The notes beneath the pieces are model-generated. The model saw nothing but the letters and a program-made list of their open reading frames with translations, made no database searches and was not told where the DNA came from. Made by a program: the position numbers and the translations under genes. Below, one piece after another: positions 25,024 through 33,555 of a stretch of 64,000 nucleotides of DNA. Source of the DNA: Streptomyces sclerotialus. GTDB lineage: Bacteria; Actinomycetota; Actinomycetes; Streptomycetales; Streptomycetaceae. The DNA lies in the NCBI RefSeq assembly GCF_040907265.1, contig NZ_JBFOHP010000002.1:7068001-7132000 (forward strand). Reading direction: 5' to 3'. Each line of letters starts with the position of its first letter. The stretch's first letter is position 1.

Positions 25024-27039
25024 GTGACCGTCCTCGCCAGATCGCTCACCGGCTCGCTCGCCGCGCTGCTCGCCGCCGCCGCACTGGGCGCCGCGCCACC
25101 GTCCGCCGCGGCACCGTCCGCCGCGCCACCGTCCGGCGCGGCACCGTCCGCCGCGGCACCGTCCGGCGCGGCACCGGAGCCCGCGCACGAGCGGCCGCTG
25201 CCGGTCATCTCGCCGACCCCGCAGCACATGAGCCGGGTCTCGTCCGACGTGCGGCTCGGCGGCCGCGTCGAGGTCGTCGTCGGCAAGGACACCGACGCGG
25301 CGGCGCGGCGGCTGCTCACCGAGACGCTGCGCGCGCACGGCGTCCGTGACATCGATGTCAGCACCCGTGCCACGCGCCACGCCCCGCTCACCGTGCTGCT
25401 CGGCCCGGCCGCACGCCCGGACCTCGCGGCGGCGCTGCGCGGTACCGACGTACCGGACCACGCCGAGGGCTACGCCCTGCGCGTCACCGGCGACCGCTCC
25501 CGGCAGGCCACCGTCGCACTGGGCGGCACCGACGCGGCGGGCCAGTACTACGCGGTACAGACCCTGCGCGGTCTGATCACCGAGGGCCGGATCGCCGGGG
25601 CCGCCGTCTCCGACTTCCCGGCCATGCCGCTGCGCGGTTCCATCGAGGGCTTCTACGGCTCCCCGTGGACGCACCAGGAGCGCCTGGACCAGATGGACTT
25701 CCTCGGCGAGGTCAAGTCCAACACCTACGTCTACGCGCCGAAGGACGACCCGTACCACCGCGAGAAGTGGCGCGACCCCTACCCCGCCGACAAGCTCGCC
25801 GAGCTGAGGGAGCTGGTGAAGCGCGCCACGGCGCACCACGTCCGCTTCACCTTCGCCGTCTCGCCCGGCAACTCCATCTGCTACTCCGACCCGGCCGACG
25901 TCAAGGCCCTCACCGCCAAGCTGGAGTCGCTGTACGGCATCGGGGTCCGCTCCTTCTCCGTCCCGCTGGACGACATCAGCTACACCAAGTGGAACTGCGC
26001 GGGGGACGAGAAGAAGTTCGGTGCGCCGGGCCGCGGCCCCGCCGCCGAGGCACAGGTCGGCCTGCTCAACACCGTCCGGCGTGACTTCATCGCCACCCAC
26101 GAGGGCACCCACCCGCTCCAGATGGTCCCCACCGAGTACGGCGACCTCACCGACACCGCGTACAAGCAGAAGCTGCGCTCGGCGCTCGACGAGGACGTCG
26201 AGGTGATGTGGACCGGCACCGAGGTCGTGCCCTCGGAGATCACGAACGATCAGGCCGCCCAGGCCGCCGAGCTGTTCGGCCGCAAGGTCTTCGTCTGGGA
26301 CAACTATCCCGTCAACGACTTCGACAAGACCGCGGGCCGGCTGCTGCTCGCCCCGTACGACAAGCGCGAGCCGGGCCTCTCCGACCACCTCAGCGGCATC
26401 GTCTCCAACCCGATGAACCAGGAGGCGGCCAGCAAGCTCGCGGTCTTCACCATCGCCGACTTCGCCTGGAACGACCGCGGTTACGACGTACGGCGCTCGG
26501 CCCGGCAGTCCGCACTGCACCTCGCGGGCGGCGACCCGAGGACCGCCGACGCCGTGCAGACCTTCGTCGACCTCAACCACCTGGCGCCCGGCTCCACGCC
26601 GACGCCGTGGCAGCCGCAGGCCCCGGTGCTCAGCGCCCGGCTGGCGGCGTTCTGGAAGACGTACGACGGCGACCCGGAGGCGGCGGTCGCGAAGCTGCGC
26701 CCGACGGCCGACGGCATCGCCCGCGCACCGCGCGTGATCCGGGAGGGCGTGCCCGACAAGCTGTTCCTGCACGACGCCGACCGGTGGCTGGACGCCACCG
26801 CGCTGTGGGGCTCGGCCATGCGGCACGGCCTCGCCGCGCTGACCGCCGTCGAGGACGGTGACGAGGCCCGGGCCGCGAAGGAACGTGCCGCCATGGACCG
26901 CGACGCGGTCGCCGCCGGGAAGATCACCTCTGATCCCGAGGAGACCCGCCCGCACGGCACGGTCAAGGTCGGTGACCCGTTCATCGGCGACTTCCTCGCC
27001 GAGGTGCGGAAGATCCAGGACGCCGCGGCGGGGGACTGA
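25024..27039 (+). CDS. Secreted GH84 beta-N-acetylhexosaminidase
   Basis: 671-residue secreted glycosidase (NAGidase/hyaluronidase type). It has a signal peptide to about residue 25, then an Ala/Pro/Ser-rich linker encoded by a 15-bp repeat (25093-25167). A GH20b-like N-terminal domain covers about 55-190, and the GH84 barrel starts at PLRGSIEGFYGSPWTHQER. The paired catalytic Asp residues are in PLDDISYTKWN. A helical C-terminal region follows. It removes terminal beta-GlcNAc from glycans or peptidoglycan-derived material. GTG start 25024 with GGAGG upstream; the frame is open far upstream but only as non-coding extension. Confidence 0.9.
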   Translation: MTVLARSLTGSLAALLAAAALGAAPPSAAAPSAAPPSGAAPSAAAPSGAAPEPAHERPLPVISPTPQHMSRVSSDVRLGGRVEVVVGKDTDAAARRLLTETLRAHGVRDIDVSTRATRHAPLTVLLGPAARPDLAAALRGTDVPDHAEGYALRVTGDRSRQATVALGGTDAAGQYYAVQTLRGLITEGRIAGAAVSDFPAMPLRGSIEGFYGSPWTHQERLDQMDFLGEVKSNTYVYAPKDDPYHREKWRDPYPADKLAELRELVKRATAHHVRFTFAVSPGNSICYSDPADVKALTAKLESLYGIGVRSFSVPLDDISYTKWNCAGDEKKFGAPGRGPAAEAQVGLLNTVRRDFIATHEGTHPLQMVPTEYGDLTDTAYKQKLRSALDEDVEVMWTGTEVVPSEITNDQAAQAAELFGRKVFVWDNYPVNDFDKTAGRLLLAPYDKREPGLSDHLSGIVSNPMNQEAASKLAVFTIADFAWNDRGYDVRRSARQSALHLAGGDPRTADAVQTFVDLNHLAPGSTPTPWQPQAPVLSARLAAFWKTYDGDPEAAVAKLRPTADGIARAPRVIREGVPDKLFLHDADRWLDATALWGSAMRHGLAALTAVEDGDEARAAKERAAMDRDAVAAGKITSDPEETRPHGTVKVGDPFIGDFLAEVRKIQDAAAGD

Positions 27040-27044
27040 GCGAC

Positions 27045-27083
27045 GGGCGGGGGCCGCTCCCGCCGGGAACGGCCCCCGCGCCC
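27045..27083. terminator. Bidirectional terminator hairpin
   Basis: Core stem CGGGGGCCG (27048-27056) / CGGCCCCCG (27070-27078) extended by GGG/CCC with a small bulge, between convergent GH84 and substrate-binding protein genes. Confidence 0.75.
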
Positions 27084-27086
27084 GCC

Positions 27087-28118
27087 CTACTTCAGGTACT
27101 CGTTCGTGTAGGTCTTCCTCAGGTCCACGTCCGCCTTGGCGATCTCCGGCGTGAAGGCGGCGAGCACCTTGTGCACCGCCTCGGCGCCGTCGGCGCGGAT
27201 CCGGCCGTCCTTGGCGTAGGCGTCCTTCGCCTGCGCGATGGCCTTCTCGTAGACCGCCGGGTCGTCACCCGCGTACTGGCGCGGCATCTTCGCCGCGATC
27301 TCCTCGGCGGAGTGGGTGTCGATGTACTTCAGCGCCTTCAGAATCGCCTTCGCGAGCTTGCGTGCCTGGTCGGGGTGGTCCTCCAGCCAGTCGCGGTCGG
27401 AGTAGAGGACGGCGGCGGGGTAGGTCGACACCCCGAAGTCCTCCTCGACGCCCTTCTCGGTGCGGGTGTCGGTGAGGATCTTCACCTTCTTCTCGCCCAC
27501 CCGCTTCTGGAGCTGGGACACGCCCGGGTCGAGCATGACGGCCGCGTCGACCCGGCCCTGCTCCATGGCCGCGACCGCCGTGGAGTCGCCCCCGATGCCC
27601 TGCACGCTGGCTGCGTCGGCCTTCATGCCGTGGTCGGTGAGCAGCTTCTTCAGGAAGAAGTCCGTGGAGGAACCGGGCGCGGTCACACCGACCTTGGCGC
27701 CCTCGAGGTCCTTCACCGAGTCGATCTTCTTGCTCGCCTTGGGGGAGACGGCCAGCACCAGCGAGGGGTAGCGCAGCATGTTGACGAACGACACCACGTC
27801 CCGGTGCTTGGCCTGCATCTGGATCGTGTGGTCGTAGTAGCCGCTCACCACGTCCACACTGCCGCCCTGCATCGCCTGCAGCGCCTTCGACCCGCCCTGG
27901 AGGTCCTCCAGCCGGACCTGGACGCCCGCCTCCTTGTAGTAGCCCAGCTGCTGGGCGAGCGTGGTGGGCAGGTAGACCAGCAGCGGCTGGCCGCCGACCC
28001 CGATGCGTACGGCTTCGCCCCCGCCGGCGGACGAACAGCCGGAGGCGGCGGCGAGCGTGGCGAGGCAGGCCGCCGCGGCCACGACGGTCCGCAGCGGTCG
28101 CCTGAAGTGGTGCGCCAT
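27087..28118 (-). CDS. ABC transporter substrate-binding lipoprotein (SsuA/TauA/NMT1 type)
   Basis: 343-residue periplasmic-type binding protein attached as a lipoprotein (lipobox LAAASGCSS near residue 27). Family features are RIGVGGQPLLVYLPTTLAQQLGYYKEAGV at the start, GSVDVVSGYYDH, and GVTAPGSSTDFFLKKLL. Such proteins bind sulfonates, nitrate, taurine or pyrimidine precursors; no monooxygenase gene is nearby to decide. Start ATG 28118 after CAGGAGAG. It is the third gene of an ATPase-permease-SBP operon. Confidence 0.88.
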   Translation of the reverse strand: MAHHFRRPLRTVVAAAACLATLAAASGCSSAGGGEAVRIGVGGQPLLVYLPTTLAQQLGYYKEAGVQVRLEDLQGGSKALQAMQGGSVDVVSGYYDHTIQMQAKHRDVVSFVNMLRYPSLVLAVSPKASKKIDSVKDLEGAKVGVTAPGSSTDFFLKKLLTDHGMKADAASVQGIGGDSTAVAAMEQGRVDAAVMLDPGVSQLQKRVGEKKVKILTDTRTEKGVEEDFGVSTYPAAVLYSDRDWLEDHPDQARKLAKAILKALKYIDTHSAEEIAAKMPRQYAGDDPAVYEKAIAQAKDAYAKDGRIRADGAEAVHKVLAAFTPEIAKADVDLRKTYTNEYLK

Positions 28119-28146
28119 GGAACTCTCCTGGAGGTGTGGAAGGGGA

Positions 28147-29025
28147 TCAGCCGTGGCCGCGCTCGCGCGCCGGCTGCCAGCGCAGCAGCCGGCGTTCGAC
28201 GCGGTTGACGAGCAGGTCGATGACGACGACCACGGCGGAGAGCACGACCATCCCGGCGAACACACCGGTGGTGTCGAACGTCCCCTCCGCCTGCGCGATG
28301 AGATAGCCCATGCCTTCGGACGCGCCGAGGTACTCGCCGACCACCGCGCCGACGATCGCGAAGCCGACGCTGGTGTGCAGGCTGGAGAAGATCCACGACA
28401 TCGCGCTGGGCAGCAGCACGTGCCGGATCAGCCGGCCCTCCTTCGCGCCGAGCATCCGGGCGTTGTCGACCAGTACCCGGTCCACTTCCCGTACGCCCTG
28501 ATAGGTGTTGAAGAAGACGATGAAGAACACCAGCGTCACGCCGAAGGCGACCTTCGACCAGATGCCGAGCCCGAACCACAACAGGAAGATCGGCGCCAGC
28601 ACGACCCGCGGCAGCGCGTTGAGCACCTTGATGTACGGATCGAGCACGGCGGCCAGCGTCCGGGCGCGGGCCAGCAGGAAGCCGATGCCCAGGCCCAGCA
28701 CACCGCCGATGACCAGCGCGAGCGCCGCCTCCAGGAGGGTGGTCAGCAGATGCCCGTAGATCTCGCCACCGCCCAGCCAGCGGCCGATGCGGTCCGCGAC
28801 GGCGGCCGGGGAGCTGAAGAAGAACGGGTCGACGACGCCGGTACGGGCGCCCAGCTCCCAGCCGGCCACGAGCACCACGGCGAGGCCGAGTTGCGCGGCG
28901 AGCACGGCGGGCCGGGACGGGCCGCTGCGGCGGCGGCGCGGGGGCCCGGCGGGACGTGGCGGTGCGGCGTCAGCCGGCGTCTTGGACAGCTCCGGCGCCC
29001 GCGGTCCCGTGGGAAGCGCGCTCAT
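28147..29025 (-). CDS. ABC transporter permease (SsuC/TauC type)
   Basis: 292 residues. A Pro/Arg-rich cytoplasmic N-terminus of about 40 residues precedes six hydrophobic segments. The binding-protein-dependent transport (EAA loop) region includes ARMLGAKEGRLIRHVLLPSAM, which contacts the ATPase. The start overlaps the ATPase 3' end by 56 bp, an unusually long overlap that ties the two genes together. ATG 29025 with GAGGACC upstream. Confidence 0.88.
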   Translation of the reverse strand: MSALPTGPRAPELSKTPADAAPPRPAGPPRRRRSGPSRPAVLAAQLGLAVVLVAGWELGARTGVVDPFFFSSPAAVADRIGRWLGGGEIYGHLLTTLLEAALALVIGGVLGLGIGFLLARARTLAAVLDPYIKVLNALPRVVLAPIFLLWFGLGIWSKVAFGVTLVFFIVFFNTYQGVREVDRVLVDNARMLGAKEGRLIRHVLLPSAMSWIFSSLHTSVGFAIVGAVVGEYLGASEGMGYLIAQAEGTFDTTGVFAGMVVLSAVVVVIDLLVNRVERRLLRWQPARERGHG

Positions 29026-29821
29026 AGGTCCTCATCACCTCGTTCCTCAAATCCGCCCAGATCGCGCCGTACAGCTCGGTGAAGCGCGGCGTGGTCCTGA
29101 TGTCGAGCAGGTCGCGCGGGCGCGGCAGGTCGACGGGGTACCGGCCGACGATGCCGCTGCCGGGCCCCGCGGACAGCAGCACCACCTCGTCCGACAGCGA
29201 CACCGCCTCCTCCAGGTCGTGGGTGACGAAGAGGACCGTCTTGCCGCTGTCGGTCCACAGCGACAGCAGCTCGTTCTCCATGACCTGCCGGGTCTGCACG
29301 TCCAGCGCGCCGAACGGCTCGTCCATCAGCAGGATGTCCGGGTCACCGATCCAGGTCTGGGCGACGGCGGTGCGCTTGCGCATGCCGCCGGAGAGCTGGT
29401 GCGGGTAGGCGTTCTCGAAGCCGGCCAGGCCGACCCGTACGACCCACTCGCGGGCCCGCGCCAGCCGTTCGGCCTTGTCCACGCCGGCCAGTTCGAGGCC
29501 GAACGCCACGTTCTGCACGACGGTCTTCCAGGGCAGCAGGGCGTCCTGCTGGAACATGTAACCGGCTCTGCGGTTCAGGCCGTGCAGCGGTGCGCCGCCG
29601 ATGAGCACCTGCCCGGCGGACGGCTCGCGCAGCCCGGCGACGGCGTTGAGCACCGTGGACTTGCCGCATCCGGTGGGCCCGACCACCGAGACGAACCGCC
29701 CCGGCGGCACCGTCAGATCCACCTCCCGTACGGCCGTGTAGTCGCCCTCCGCGCCCTGGTACGTCATCGTGACGCCGCGCAGCTCGACGGCCGCGCTGTC
29801 GTCCCCGTCAGCCACGGGCAC
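28970..29821 (-). CDS. ABC transporter ATP-binding protein (SsuB/TauB type)
   Basis: 283-residue ATPase. Walker A GPTGCGKST (about residue 49), Q-loop FQQDALLPWK, signature LSGGMRKR, Walker B ILLMDEPFGALD and H-loop VTHDLEEA are all intact. First gene of the importer operon. The final 18 codons overlap the permease gene. A 20-bp dyad (29864-29883) lies 43 bp upstream and may be the operator. Confidence 0.9.
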   Translation of the reverse strand: MPVADGDDSAAVELRGVTMTYQGAEGDYTAVREVDLTVPPGRFVSVVGPTGCGKSTVLNAVAGLREPSAGQVLIGGAPLHGLNRRAGYMFQQDALLPWKTVVQNVAFGLELAGVDKAERLARAREWVVRVGLAGFENAYPHQLSGGMRKRTAVAQTWIGDPDILLMDEPFGALDVQTRQVMENELLSLWTDSGKTVLFVTHDLEEAVSLSDEVVLLSAGPGSGIVGRYPVDLPRPRDLLDIRTTPRFTELYGAIWADLRNEVMRTYERASHGTAGAGAVQDAG

Positions 29822-29863
29822 CCTCCGTTCAGCGGCCCCTGACGATCACTCGCTGAGCATGAT

Positions 29864-29883
29864 CGATCACCGCACCGTGATCG
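29864..29883. promoter_or_regulatory. Operator-like dyad before the ABC importer operon
   Basis: CGATCAC-N6-GTGATCG with perfect 7-bp arms, 43 bp upstream of the ATPase start. A further GATCAC half-site lies at 29844-29849. Confidence 0.5.
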
Positions 29884-29950
29884 CGCAACGGTCCCGCAGG
29901 ACGAAAGTTGGCCGGGGCACGTATGGCACGGTCCGTGGGCGGGGCGGGTG

Positions 29951-30838
29951 TCACCAGCGCATCGCGGTGAAGTCGACCGGACGAGGCGTCAACAGCCGGG
30001 CACGCGCCGCCAGTTCATGCAGCCGCTCCGCCATCCGGTCCGCCGGGAGGTGCTTGCGGTCGCCGTGGCCGGGCAGCAGCCACTCGAAGCGCAGCTTCCC
30101 CGCGGTGCGCGCGAGGGAGGCGGCCAGTTCCTCGATGGAGTACCAGGTGACGCTCTCCGCCACCTCGATGTCGCCCGTCGTACGGGACCAGTAGAAGCTG
30201 TCCCCGCTGAAGCAGTACCGCTCGTCGGCGACGTAGAGCACGCTGCCCCGCGTGTGGCCGGGGAGCGGGTGGACGACCAGTCCCGGGACGATCTCCACGC
30301 TCTCCGTACCGCGCAGCACCTGGTCGGCGTCGGGCGCGGCGTCCAGGTCGCCTTCGTGGATCCAGAGGCGGGCCGCGAAGTGGTCCGCGTACCGGCGGCC
30401 GTGCGCCGCGTGGTCCCGGTGGGTGAGCAGGACGTCGGTGACCGGACCGAGGGCCGCGTACTTCGCGGCGAGGGCCCGGCTCCAGCGGGGGGTGTCCACG
30501 AGCACGAGGTTCCCCGCCGGACGCCGGAGCAGGTAGGAGTTGGCGCCGGCGGTGTGCGGCGAGTTGTGCCCGCAGAGCCAGACGGTGTCGTCGAGGGCGA
30601 GCGGGAAGGGGTCGAGCGCCGGGTCCAGGCGTCCGGAGGCGGGGCGGACGGAGCGGGTCGGGCAGGCGAAGGCGGCGGCGTGCACCGCCCGGTCCTCCGC
30701 CGCGTTCCTGGGCTGGGCCACCACCTCGGACCGCCCGTCGACCCGGGCGATCAGGCCGGGCGCCAGCTGCCTGGCGACGTCGCAGTCGGTGCAGCGGTCG
30801 TCCACGTACCAGTCGTCCACGTACCAGTCGTTGTCCAT
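29951..30838 (-). CDS. MBL-fold hydrolase with N-terminal ferredoxin-like segment
   Basis: 295 residues. The N-terminus (about residues 12-75) has Cys residues in CTDC and FACPTRS, like single-cluster ferredoxin segments fused to metallo-beta-lactamase-fold proteins in Streptomyces. The MBL domain follows, with LLTHRDHAAHG (degenerate HxHxDH), HPLPGHTRGS, FSGDSFYW and LLPGHGD metal ligands. A 15-bp duplication at the 5' end repeats WYVDD. The start ATG 30838 has only a weak ribosome site; a start inside the duplication is possible. Substrate unknown. Confidence 0.75.
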   Translation of the reverse strand: MDNDWYVDDWYVDDRCTDCDVARQLAPGLIARVDGRSEVVAQPRNAAEDRAVHAAAFACPTRSVRPASGRLDPALDPFPLALDDTVWLCGHNSPHTAGANSYLLRRPAGNLVLVDTPRWSRALAAKYAALGPVTDVLLTHRDHAAHGRRYADHFAARLWIHEGDLDAAPDADQVLRGTESVEIVPGLVVHPLPGHTRGSVLYVADERYCFSGDSFYWSRTTGDIEVAESVTWYSIEELAASLARTAGKLRFEWLLPGHGDRKHLPADRMAERLHELAARARLLTPRPVDFTAMRW

Positions 30839-30957
30839 GGCGCCAGTACAGCGGCCGTGCGGGGGAAGCGGAAGCCCCACCGGGTCTTGTTCTTGCTGGT
30901 CACGGGCTCTCTCAGGGCACTGCCATATTGTCCGGTGCATGACAGGGAGACAGGCCG

Positions 30958-31009
30958 CGGCCGCGGCGCACCGGGCAGTCAGGGCGTGATCGTCGGTGCG
31001 CCGCGGCCG
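30958..31009. terminator. Terminator hairpin after the 3-hydroxyacyl-CoA dehydrogenase gene
   Basis: Perfect 14-bp arms CGGCCGCGGCGCAC (30958-30971) / GTGCGCCGCGGCCG (30996-31009), loop 24 nt, 14 bases after the minus-strand stop at 31023. Confidence 0.7.
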
Positions 31010-31022
31010 GTCTGCGGCAGGC

Positions 31023-32567
31023 TCAGCCGGCCTGCGGGAAGGGGCTGTTGCCCGGGTCGGTGAGGGACATGCCCAGCTGGGCGCGTTCGGTGAGCCAGCG
31101 GGTGGGGCGGTAGCGCGGGTCGCCCGTCGTGCGGTGCAGGGCCTGCTGGAGGGCGAGCAGGCGGGGCGCGCCGACGGTGTCGCCCCAGGCGAGCGGGCCG
31201 TGCGGATAGCCCAGGCCGGTGGTGACGGCGAGGTCGATGTCGGCCGGCGTCGCGAGCCCGCGCTCCGCGAGGGACGCGGCGACCGAGACGACCGAGGCGA
31301 GCAGCCGCTGCGCGACGGAGCCCGCCGTGTCCCGTACGACGCTGACGGCGTACGGTTCCGCCTCCTCGCTCCCGGCGGCCGCGAGGACGGCACGGGCGTC
31401 GGCCGCCACCTCCGGGTCGGTGGCCGGTGTGGCCGCCAGCACCCGGCGGCGGGTGGGCAGCGACAACGGGTCGACGCCGAGCGTACGGGCCGGCGGCAGG
31501 CCCAGCCCCGCGACCGCTTCGGCGACCGTGGTGCCCCAGGTCGCGACCAGGACGAGCGAGTCGTCGCCCGGGCGTTCGCCGTCGTCGAGCACCGCGCCGG
31601 ACGCGGTGAGCGCCGTACGCAGCGCCTCCGTACCGGGGCCGGTGCCGGCCACCCGGACGGGCCGCCCGGCGTCGCCGGTGACGGGCGGTTCGGGGACGGC
31701 GGCCGGTGCCGGGTCGCCGGGGCCGTACGCGTACCAGCCGCGGCCCGTCTTGCGGCCGTGCAGCCCGGCGGTCACCCGGCCCGGGGTGAGGAAGGACGGG
31801 CGGAGCCGGTCGGAGTGGCGGAAGCCGTGCCAGATGGTGTCGATGACCGCGGCCGTCACGTCGAGCCCGGTGAGGTCCATCAGCTCGAACGGCCCCATCT
31901 TCAGGCCGAGGACGTCGCGCGCGATGCGGTCGATGCCCGGCGCGTCGGCGACGGTCTCCTCCAGCAGCGCCAGCGCCTCGGTGACCAGGCCGCGCCCGGC
32001 GTGGTTGACGAGGAAGCCGGGGGTGTCGGCCACGACGACGGCGCGGTGCCCGGTGGCCCGTACCAGCTCGGTGAGGAGCGGCGGGATGTCCGGCCGGGTC
32101 GCCGCGCCCGGTACCACCTCCACGATCTTCATCAGTGGCACCGGGTTGAAGAAGTGCAGGCCCGCCAGGCGCGACGGGTCGGCCAGTGTGGCCGCGATCG
32201 CGGTGACCGACAGGGAGGAGGTGTTGGTCGCGAAGACCGTGGAAGCGGGCAGCGCCTCGGCCAGCTTCCCGAACACCTCGGCCTTGGTGTCCAGGTCCTC
32301 CCGCGCCGCCTCGATGACCAGCTCGACGTCGTCGCCGGGCGCCCAGGGGGAGTCCAGCGGCACGATGCGGGCCAGCGCGTCCGCCGCTTCCCCTTCGGTC
32401 ATCCGGCCCTTGGCGGCGGCCCGGTCGAGCATGCCCCGCACGAAGTCGCCGGCCTCCGCGACCGCCTCCGTACGGATGTCGGCCAGCTCGACGGTGTGGC
32501 CGGCGGTCGCGGCCCACTGGGCGATGCCGCGGCCCATGACGCCGGCGCCGACGATCCTGATACGCAC
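31023..32567 (-). CDS. 3-hydroxyacyl-CoA dehydrogenase (PaaH/DcaH-like, duplicated C-domain)
   Basis: 514-residue NAD-dependent 3-hydroxyacyl-CoA dehydrogenase. The Rossmann domain starts RIVGAGVMGRGIAQWAA. The catalytic His region is GLHFFNPVPLMKIVEV, and Asn lies in DTPGFLVNHAGRG. A first 3HCDH C-terminal domain is followed by a second copy near residues 400-505 (VVSVAASLAERGLATPADIDLAV... GPLAWGD). This layout and length match 3-hydroxyadipyl-CoA dehydrogenases. GTG start 32567 behind GAGGGAG. Located next to a CoA-transferase pair and a thiolase, it fits oxidation of 3-hydroxyadipyl-CoA to 3-oxoadipyl-CoA. Confidence 0.85.
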   Translation of the reverse strand: MRIRIVGAGVMGRGIAQWAATAGHTVELADIRTEAVAEAGDFVRGMLDRAAAKGRMTEGEAADALARIVPLDSPWAPGDDVELVIEAAREDLDTKAEVFGKLAEALPASTVFATNTSSLSVTAIAATLADPSRLAGLHFFNPVPLMKIVEVVPGAATRPDIPPLLTELVRATGHRAVVVADTPGFLVNHAGRGLVTEALALLEETVADAPGIDRIARDVLGLKMGPFELMDLTGLDVTAAVIDTIWHGFRHSDRLRPSFLTPGRVTAGLHGRKTGRGWYAYGPGDPAPAAVPEPPVTGDAGRPVRVAGTGPGTEALRTALTASGAVLDDGERPGDDSLVLVATWGTTVAEAVAGLGLPPARTLGVDPLSLPTRRRVLAATPATDPEVAADARAVLAAAGSEEAEPYAVSVVRDTAGSVAQRLLASVVSVAASLAERGLATPADIDLAVTTGLGYPHGPLAWGDTVGAPRLLALQQALHRTTGDPRYRPTRWLTERAQLGMSLTDPGNSPFPQAG

Positions 32568-32590
32568 GTCAGATACTCCCTCGGTTTTTT

Positions 32591-32633
32591 GGCAGGGCCC
32601 CTGCCTCTTCCGCGCCTTGGCAGGGCCCCTCCC
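32591..32633. repeat. Duplicated GGCAGGGCCCCTGCC element
   Basis: GGCAGGGCCCCTGCC (7-bp arms around one base) at 32591-32605, and an imperfect copy ending TCCC at 32619-32633, 28 bp apart. Both lie just upstream of the GTG start of the minus-strand dehydrogenase. Could be paired operators or a small duplication. Confidence 0.55.
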
Positions 32634-32772
32634 TCTCCCCACGAGATGAGTCCCGCGCCCCGCGAGGAGAGCCCCGTGATCGAGACCCCCTCCCCCGCCT
32701 CCACCACACTCCTCGTGAAGCTACCCCCACCCACTGACAATCCGGCGAGGCCCCGGGCGACGTCCACTGCGG

Positions 32773-33555
32773 TCAGCGCAGATACACGCGGTCCGGATCG
32801 ACATCCTCGCGCAGCAGGCGCAGTTCGTCGTCGCTCGGCGGCCGGACGGTCTCCACGGTGTCGGCGACCGCGAGGTCCCAGCCGGTGTTCTCGCGTACCT
32901 GGCCGACCGTGACGCCCGGGTGCACGGCCACCAGCGTCAGCTCCTCGCCGACGCCCGCGCGCGCCATGATGCCCAGCTCGGTGATGACCCGGGTGACGCC
33001 CGTACCGAGCGGGCGCACCCCTTCCTCGCGGGCGCGGTCGGGCCCCGGCGTGGTACAGAAGTCCAGCTCTTCCGTGAACGAGCGCGGGTCGTGGCGGCGC
33101 ATCACCACGAACACCTCACGGGAGTTGGCCATCACCTCTATCGCGCCGCCGGAGCCGGGCAGCCGTACCTTCGGGGCTTCCCAGTCGCCGATGACGGAGG
33201 TGTTGAGGTTGCCCCACTTGTCGATCTGCGCGGCGCCGAGGAAGCCGACGTCGATGTGGCCGCCCTGGAGGACGTACCCGAAGAGCGCGGGCATCGACAG
33301 GACCGCCTCGGCCCCGGTGATCAGTACCGCGTCGGCGATGGTCTCGGGCAGGTGCGAGGGGTGCGCGCCGCACACCCCGGACTCGTACACGATCTCCAGC
33401 TGCGGGGCGACCGTGAGGTGCGCGAGCGAGGCGGCCAGCGTGGGCAGCCCGATCCCGGCGAACACCGTCCGCCGGGCCGCCAGTTCGCGCGAGGCGACGA
33501 CGGCGAGCAGTTCGGAAGAGGTCACGCCGGGGGTGGTGGTCAGGTCCGTGCTCAC
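32773..33555 (-). CDS. pcaJ: 3-oxoacid/3-oxoadipate CoA-transferase subunit B
   Basis: 260-residue beta subunit of a class I CoA-transferase. The family has a catalytic Glu in the segment represented here by IVYESGVCGAHP (Glu followed by SG), and GSGGAIEVMANS is the glycine loop. Overlaps the alpha subunit gene by 4 bp. It transfers CoA from succinyl-CoA to a 3-oxoacid or dicarboxylate. Closest in look to CatJ/PcaJ/DcaJ. The exact acid is inferred from neighbours. Confidence 0.8.
   Translation of the reverse strand: MSTDLTTTPGVTSSELLAVVASRELAARRTVFAGIGLPTLAASLAHLTVAPQLEIVYESGVCGAHPSHLPETIADAVLITGAEAVLSMPALFGYVLQGGHIDVGFLGAAQIDKWGNLNTSVIGDWEAPKVRLPGSGGAIEVMANSREVFVVMRRHDPRSFTEELDFCTTPGPDRAREEGVRPLGTGVTRVITELGIMARAGVGEELTLVAVHPGVTVGQVRENTGWDLAVADTVETVRPPSDDELRLLREDVDPDRVYLR

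Noticed and set aside
24955..26955. A 666-codon minus-strand frame opposite the GH84 gene
   Set aside because: No domain; the plus strand shows a signal peptide and GH84 catalytic Asp pair.
22282..27039. A 1585-codon plus-strand open frame running into the GH84 gene
   Set aside because: Only the part from GTG 25024 has family homology and a ribosome site. The upstream portion is antisense to larC and the asparaginase and is a GC-bias artefact.
30996..32912. A 638-codon plus-strand frame opposite the 3-hydroxyacyl-CoA dehydrogenase
   Set aside because: Antisense shadow; the minus strand carries a complete Rossmann and 3HCDH layout.
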